A DNA stretch of 64,000 nucleotides from Dichloromethanomonas sp964477085 (GTDB taxonomy: Bacteria; Bacillota; Desulfitobacteriia; Desulfitobacteriales; Syntrophobotulaceae): NCBI GenBank assembly GCA_964477085.1, contig CAYZDF010000001.1, forward strand, positions 62,001 through 126,000, in the 5' to 3' direction. Of the stretch, positions 60,049 through 64,000 are shown piece after piece. How positions within the stretch are numbered: the first letter of the stretch is position 1; each line of letters opens with the position of its first letter. The notes beneath the pieces were generated by a model, which was given only the letters and a program-made list of their open reading frames with translations, did no database searches and had not been told where the DNA came from. A program made the translations under genes and the position numbers.

Positions 60049-61263
60049 TTGAAAGAATATAATATGCGATGGATTAAGGTTGAAAATCAGGAACAAGCTG
60101 CTAAAGTCCTGATGCAGGTTGGTGTCCACCCTGAAGCTATACCTAATCTTGCGGGACAAGCCTTCTCTAAAGTGATTAAGCTTGATCATCTGTCAGCTCC
60201 TGTAGCCCACATATTGAAACAAGAAATGTTGGCATTGGGTGGAGATGCCGCTGTCAATCGGGATCTTTTATGCAATGGTTTGAAAGAAACTGATGTTTTG
60301 CTGCTCGGAAACTATAAGCAGTTAAGAATGCTCTGTAATCGTATTAAAGAACAGCCTTATGATCTGGGAATAATATCGAACTCTCTAGCCTCTCTGTTAG
60401 CTTCCTTAGAAAAATCACCTTTGAGGAAGCTCAATTGTCGAGGGATTGATTTGGATCTTGGAGCCAAGACTATCATAATGGGGATCCTTAATGTTACACC
60501 TGATTCCTTTTCCGATGGGGGGAAATTCTATCAGACTGAGAAGGCTCTACTGCAAGCAGAACGGATCATTGATGAAGGGGCAGATATCCTGGATATCGGT
60601 GCTGAATCTTCGCGCCCTGGATATACCGGAATTAGTGCTGAAGAAGAATGGTTAAGGCTGGAGCCTGTACTGAGGGAAGTGATTCCTCACTGTAAAGTGC
60701 CCATTTCGGTGGATACTCAGAAAGCTGTAATTGCAGAAAAGGCTTTAGACCTTGGTGCACATATCATCAATGATATCTGGGGACTGCAAAAAGATTTGGA
60801 AATGGTTAAAGTTGTTGCCCAAACTGATGCAGCGATGATTTTAATGCATAATAAGGATAATACCTATTATGAGAACCTAATGGGAGAAGTAATCTTATTC
60901 CTGAAAAAGAGTATCGAAACAGCCTTAAATCATGGGATCGCTGAGAGTCAGATTGTCATCGACCCTGGAATAGGGTTTGGCAAAACTCCCGAACAAAATA
61001 TGGAAGTGATAAGCTGCTTAGATGAACTTCAGTCGCTTGGCTTCCCAATTCTTTTAGGTGTCTCCAGAAAATCGGTAATTGGAAGAACATTAAACCTATC
61101 CGTTGAAGAACGGCTGGAACCTACCATTGCCTTGGGGACCCTAGGCATAGCAGCTGGTGTAGATATTCTACGAGTTCATGATGTGCGTGAGAATAAAAAA
61201 GCTGCACTAATGGCAGATCAAATCATCAGGAGAAAAAGGGGACCCAATTATGATGAAAAGTAG
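60049..61263 (+). CDS. folP: Dihydropteroate synthase with N-terminal extension
   Basis: Condenses hydroxymethyl-dihydropterin diphosphate with p-aminobenzoate, the sulfonamide target. 404 residues from TTG 60049 (AAAGGGAGGG 6 nt upstream; the frame extends to an ATG at 59989). The DHPS barrel is about 140-400: IIMGILNVTPDSFSDGGKF, DILDIGAESSRPGYTG, DPGIGFGKTPEQN, GVSRKSVIG. The first 130 or so residues are an extra domain found in several clostridial FolP proteins, with no known role. It overlaps folB by 14 bp. Confidence 0.95.
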   Translation: MKEYNMRWIKVENQEQAAKVLMQVGVHPEAIPNLAGQAFSKVIKLDHLSAPVAHILKQEMLALGGDAAVNRDLLCNGLKETDVLLLGNYKQLRMLCNRIKEQPYDLGIISNSLASLLASLEKSPLRKLNCRGIDLDLGAKTIIMGILNVTPDSFSDGGKFYQTEKALLQAERIIDEGADILDIGAESSRPGYTGISAEEEWLRLEPVLREVIPHCKVPISVDTQKAVIAEKALDLGAHIINDIWGLQKDLEMVKVVAQTDAAMILMHNKDNTYYENLMGEVILFLKKSIETALNHGIAESQIVIDPGIGFGKTPEQNMEVISCLDELQSLGFPILLGVSRKSVIGRTLNLSVEERLEPTIALGTLGIAAGVDILRVHDVRENKKAALMADQIIRRKRGPNYDEK

Positions 61264-61627
61264 CATTATCCACCTTAGGGGAATGGAGTTCTATGGTTAC
61301 CACGGGGTGCTGGGAGAGGAACAGAGGCTTGGACAGAAATTCCTCGTGGATGTGGATATCTTTCCCCTGTCACAGACAAAACAAGCTGAAAAAATGGACG
61401 ATATTCAATATACCATCAACTATGCAGAAGTATTTGTGACAGTTAGAGAATGTGTTGAAAATGAGAGATATAATCTTATTGAAGCTCTGGCAGAAAGGAT
61501 TGCATCACAAATATTATCTATATACAACTGTTCAAAGGTCCGCGTCGAGGTACATAAACCCCAGGCACCGATACAGGGAGTTTTTAAAGATGTTTCTGTG
61601 GAAATAGTAAGGGATACAATCCGATGA
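61250..61627 (+). CDS. folB: Dihydroneopterin aldolase
   Basis: Converts dihydroneopterin to 6-hydroxymethyl-dihydropterin. 125 residues: MEFYGYHGVLGEEQRLGQKF and NLIEALAERIASQIL with the family's active residues. ATG 61250 (or the adjacent ATG 61253) overlaps folP; the end overlaps folK by 4 bp (ATGA). Confidence 0.94.
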   Translation: MMKSSIIHLRGMEFYGYHGVLGEEQRLGQKFLVDVDIFPLSQTKQAEKMDDIQYTINYAEVFVTVRECVENERYNLIEALAERIASQILSIYNCSKVRVEVHKPQAPIQGVFKDVSVEIVRDTIR

Positions 61628-62103
61628 ACGGCTATTTAAGTATGGGAAGTAATGAAGGAAATCGAGTCAAGAATCTGCAAAGAGCCTTAGCTTTTCTTAA
61701 TAATGATCCTGGTATCAGAATTTTAAAAGTTTCGAGTTTCTATGAGACCGAGCCTTGGGGTGGAGTAGAACAAAGTCCTTTCATTAACATCGTGGTGAAA
61801 ATTGATTCAACACTTAAAGCCGATGAATTGCTGAAGAGTTGTCAAACAGTAGAGAATCAACTAGGAAGAAAGCGGCTGGTACATTGGGGGCCAAGAATCA
61901 TAGATGTCGATATCCTAATGTTGGGAGACATCAGGATAACAGATGAAAAGCTAACCATTCCCCATCCTTATATGGAAGAAAGAGAATTTGTCCTTGCTCC
62001 CTTAAGGGAAATTGCACCTGATCTGATACTTCCCTCCGGAAAATGGGTGAAAGATATCAAAGGCCAGGGCGAAGTAAAAAAAATATCTTTCTATTCGAAC
62101 TGA
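61624..62103 (+). CDS. folK: 2-amino-4-hydroxy-6-hydroxymethyldihydropteridine diphosphokinase
   Basis: Pyrophosphorylates the pterin before FolP. 159 residues: YLSMGSNEGNRVKNLQRAL, FYETEPWGGVEQSPFIN and HWGPRIIDVDILMLGD. Its ATG overlaps the folB stop, so folP-folB-folK form one coupled unit. Confidence 0.95.
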   Translation: MNGYLSMGSNEGNRVKNLQRALAFLNNDPGIRILKVSSFYETEPWGGVEQSPFINIVVKIDSTLKADELLKSCQTVENQLGRKRLVHWGPRIIDVDILMLGDIRITDEKLTIPHPYMEEREFVLAPLREIAPDLILPSGKWVKDIKGQGEVKKISFYSN

Positions 62104-62230
62104 ATTGCATTATAATGAACAAGTGACTATAGACAGTATCTGATAGGAATTGTACTATAGTTGGCCATTTTGGGGATTATCATTTATTCTAAAACTAATT
62201 CTTCTGTGTATCATGCATAAACCGCTTGGA

Positions 62231-62318
62231 TATAATACTGGGACGGTGAAGGCAGAGCAAAGATTTGTTTGCTGTGAAACTCATACACCTTCACCTTTGG
62301 CAGTGAGGTGTATTTTTA
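62231..62318 (+). promoter_or_regulatory. Attenuator-like leader of the Rossmann-protein/panC operon
   Basis: A TATAAT (62231-62236) is followed by GGTGAAGG (62245-62252), which can pair with CCTTCACC (62288-62295). The terminator hairpin ATACACCT-T-CAC / GTGAGGTGTAT (62283-62294, 62303-62313, then TTTT) uses the same CCTTCAC, so the two structures exclude each other. The right arm of the hairpin also holds the Shine-Dalgarno sequence GAGGTG of the next gene. Confidence 0.55.
62283..62317 (+). terminator. Terminator/attenuator hairpin in front of the Rossmann-like gene
   Basis: An 11-bp stem with one bulged T and loop CTTTGGCA, followed by TTTTTATT. It ends directly before the TTG start at 62319, so it can block both transcription and translation of that gene. 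Confidence 0.7.
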
Positions 62319-63197
62319 TTGTTACCAACCTTAAAATTTGCTGTTATTGGAACTGGAATTGTTGGTACAGTTCTGGCTGTCTTGTTGGAAAAAGCGGGAA
62401 TGCAGTGTATTGGAGTGAATACTCGCAGCCGAAATTCGTTTGAGCGTTTTCGGCGTTATCTTCTGATCGAACATTGGGAGCTGGATGACCTGACAGCAGA
62501 AGCTGATATCATCTTTATTACGACACAGGACCAATCCATTGAGGAAGTAGCAGAACGCTTAACTCAGCAAAAATCAATCAAACCTGGTCAGTTTTGGATT
62601 CATTGCTCGGGTTCATTACAATCTAATGTAATGTGTAAAAGCCCATCTTTGGCAGTGAACTATCTATCTATACATCCCCTGCAGGCCTTTGCCAATATTG
62701 ATAGTGCCCTGACACAATTAGCTGGGACCCATTTTGGAATAGAAGGAAGCAATTCATTAAGTGAAGAGATGGGAAGAAGCATCGTCCTTTTCTTGGGAGG
62801 AATACCTCACCCCATCAATCCCATGAATAAAACGCTCTATCACGCTGGAGCAGTGGTTGCCTCTAACTATCTGGTGTCACTTGTTTATTTGGCTGTCCAA
62901 CTTTTCGAACAGGCTGGTATTCATAAGGAAGAGGCATTGGAATCCTTACTTCCTTTAATAGTGGGCTCTTATCAGAACATTGCACGTGTCGGCCTGCCAT
63001 GTGCCTTAACCGGCCCGATTGCAAGGGGAGATGCAGAAGTCGTTTCTAAGCATCTTCAAAATATGCCATCAGGACTAAAGGATACATACAAAGGTTTAGG
63101 CAGACTGGCACTGGACCTTGGAAAAGAAAGGAAAGGGATGGACGGTACAACTTATTCACAGGGTATTTTAGAAAAGTTACAGCACTTATTATCATAA
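62319..63197 (+). CDS. Rossmann-like/DUF2520 domain protein
   Basis: 292 residues. An N-terminal NAD(P)-binding fold (VIGTGIVGTVLAVLLEKAG, about 9-29; IIFITTQDQSIEEVAE) and a C-terminal helical DUF2520 domain (MNKTLYHAGAVVASNYLVSL, LTGPIARGDAEVVSKHLQ). Such proteins regularly precede pantothenate synthesis genes and resemble ketopantoate-type reductases, but their reaction is not established. TTG 62319 has GAGGTG 8 nt upstream. panC follows 86 bp later, with no panB between. Confidence 0.88.
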   Translation: MLPTLKFAVIGTGIVGTVLAVLLEKAGMQCIGVNTRSRNSFERFRRYLLIEHWELDDLTAEADIIFITTQDQSIEEVAERLTQQKSIKPGQFWIHCSGSLQSNVMCKSPSLAVNYLSIHPLQAFANIDSALTQLAGTHFGIEGSNSLSEEMGRSIVLFLGGIPHPINPMNKTLYHAGAVVASNYLVSLVYLAVQLFEQAGIHKEEALESLLPLIVGSYQNIARVGLPCALTGPIARGDAEVVSKHLQNMPSGLKDTYKGLGRLALDLGKERKGMDGTTYSQGILEKLQHLLS

Positions 63198-63283
63198 GTT
63201 GAAATCCTATGATTGTTCACATCATCAAGGGACAAGAACTGAAAATAAAAAAGATGGGTAAAGGACAATAGGGAGGGAACCTG

Positions 63284-64000
63284 ATGAAAATAACGGAGTA
63301 CATTGCAAGTCTTAGAGAAAATATCGACAAGGCCAGACAAGAAGGAAAGACAATCGTGTTGATTCCAACAATGGGGTTTCTTCATTACGGACATCTGGCC
63401 ATGGTGGAGAATGCCAGGGCGCAGGATGAGGATCATGAAAAAATCTATATCATTATGAGCATATTTGTTAATCCGCTGCAATTTGGCCCGAATGAAGACT
63501 ATGAAAAGTATCCGCGCAATCTGGTAAGAGATTCACGATTAGCTCAGGAAGCTGGTGTTGATATCTTATTCGTTCCCTCTGTAGATGAAATGTACCCGGA
63601 AGGAGCAAGCCTTACGACCGTTAATATTACGAAGATAACGGATGTACTTTGTGGCAGTCACCGGCCAGGTCATTTTCAAGGCGTAGCCACTATTGTCTTA
63701 AAATTGTTTAACATTGTTCTGCCAGATGTTGCGTATTTCGGACAAAAAGACTATCAACAATATGTAGTCATTAAACAAATGGTCAAAGACTTAAATATCC
63801 CGGTGCATCTGATTGCTTACCCTACGGTAAGAGAAGCCGACGGCCTGGCAATGAGTTCGCGCAACTCTTATCTTAGTACAGAAGAACGAAAGCAAGCACC
63901 TATACTCTATCAAGCTTTATTGGAGGGCACTGATCTAGTTAGGAATGGAGAAAAAAATGCTGGAATTATTCAGGAGAAGATTACGCAAAGAATAAGGAAC
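63284..64000 (+). CDS. panC: Pantoate-beta-alanine ligase (3' end beyond window)
   Basis: Joins pantoate and beta-alanine with ATP in pantothenate synthesis. 239 codons are visible of about 280, and the frame is open to the right edge. Motifs: IPTMGFLHYGHLAMV with the HxGH signature, SIFVNPLQFGPNEDYEKYPR, YFGQKDYQQYVVIKQMV and MSSRNSYLS. ATG 63284 follows GGGAGGGAAC. The usual PTMGALHEGH has become PTMGFLHYGH, keeping both histidines. Confidence 0.95.
   Translation, partial: MKITEYIASLRENIDKARQEGKTIVLIPTMGFLHYGHLAMVENARAQDEDHEKIYIIMSIFVNPLQFGPNEDYEKYPRNLVRDSRLAQEAGVDILFVPSVDEMYPEGASLTTVNITKITDVLCGSHRPGHFQGVATIVLKLFNIVLPDVAYFGQKDYQQYVVIKQMVKDLNIPVHLIAYPTVREADGLAMSSRNSYLSTEERKQAPILYQALLEGTDLVRNGEKNAGIIQEKITQRIRN

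Noticed and set aside
62150..62443. 97-residue ORF overlapping the leader and start of the Rossmann-like gene
   Set aside because: It shares the DNA of the Rossmann gene in another frame, has Cys/Trp-rich random composition and no ribosome site.
1..64000. Search for rRNA, tRNA, insertion sequences, prophage genes, CRISPR arrays and T-box leaders
   Set aside because: None was recognised by eye; no transposase or integrase ORF, no regular short repeats with spacers, and no T-box core sequence.

Overview
The window is a stretch of a low-to-moderate G+C, endospore-forming, anaerobic Firmicute chromosome. Gene content and order point to the Peptococcaceae/Desulfitobacteriaceae group (Desulfitobacterium, Desulfosporosinus, Dehalobacter type). 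This placement is an inference from sporulation genes (sigI/rsgI, yabG, spoVG, fin, spoVT, yabP, yabQ, spoIIE), strict-anaerobe enzymes (indolepyruvate:ferredoxin oxidoreductase, formate-tetrahydrofolate ligase) and frequent TTG/GTG starts. I see no rRNA, tRNA, insertion sequence, prophage or CRISPR array.

The backbone is the near-origin gene string known from Bacillus subtilis: tatD - rnmV - ksgA - yabG - ispE - purR - spoVG - glmU - prs - pth - fin - mfd - prsA - spoVT - mazG - hup - rqcP - yabP - yabQ - divIC - spoIIE - tilS - ftsH, later folP-folB-folK and panC. Compared with Bacillus, veg between yabG and ispE is replaced by a cyanophycinase/cyanophycin synthetase pair. The hprT gene between tilS and ftsH is missing. 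About 24.7 kb of lineage-specific genes separate tatD from rnmV.

Region by region. 1-0.7 kb: 3' part of tatD. 0.9-7.1 kb: a membrane protein, a secreted acidic repeat protein, the sigma-I/anti-sigma-I pair, a zinc metallopeptidase and an isoaspartyl methyltransferase. 6.3-8.5 kb: a two-gene DNA repair/modification pair (TIGR03915 and a TIGR03916-type radical SAM protein) whose promoter carries a LexA (SOS) box. 8.5-10.9 kb: a TPP riboswitch with a visible terminator/antiterminator, controlling thiD and cytX (HMP salvage). 10.9-15.5 kb: iorB, iorA and arylacetate-CoA ligase, a remnant of a sodium:solute symporter and an orphan Phd-type antitoxin. 15.8-20.7 kb: a five-gene operon with an exported protein, an ABC ATPase and permease, a histidine kinase and a response regulator. 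20.9-25.1 kb: a double P-loop ATPase, an EAL-GGDEF protein behind PhoP-like repeats, a frameshifted small ORF and an AlbA_2-domain protein. 25.5-64 kb: the conserved backbone, with a chemoreceptor, cyanophycin genes, a GntR regulator, a PRC-barrel protein, a DUF881 pair and fhs inserted.

Genes not obvious from a simple ORF scan are fin (58 codons, between pth and mfd), panC (open at the right edge), the symporter remnant, and yabQ with an apparent ATT start. Sporulation-type promoter candidates are visible upstream of spoVT (sigma-G type), spoIIE (21-bp spacing, Spo0A type) and, more weakly, fin, yabG, cphB and spoVG. The best leads for new biology are the SOS-controlled radical SAM pair, the mutually exclusive hairpins in the leader of the Rossmann-protein/panC operon, the PhoP-like box before the EAL-GGDEF gene, and the 18-bp palindrome in front of tilS.
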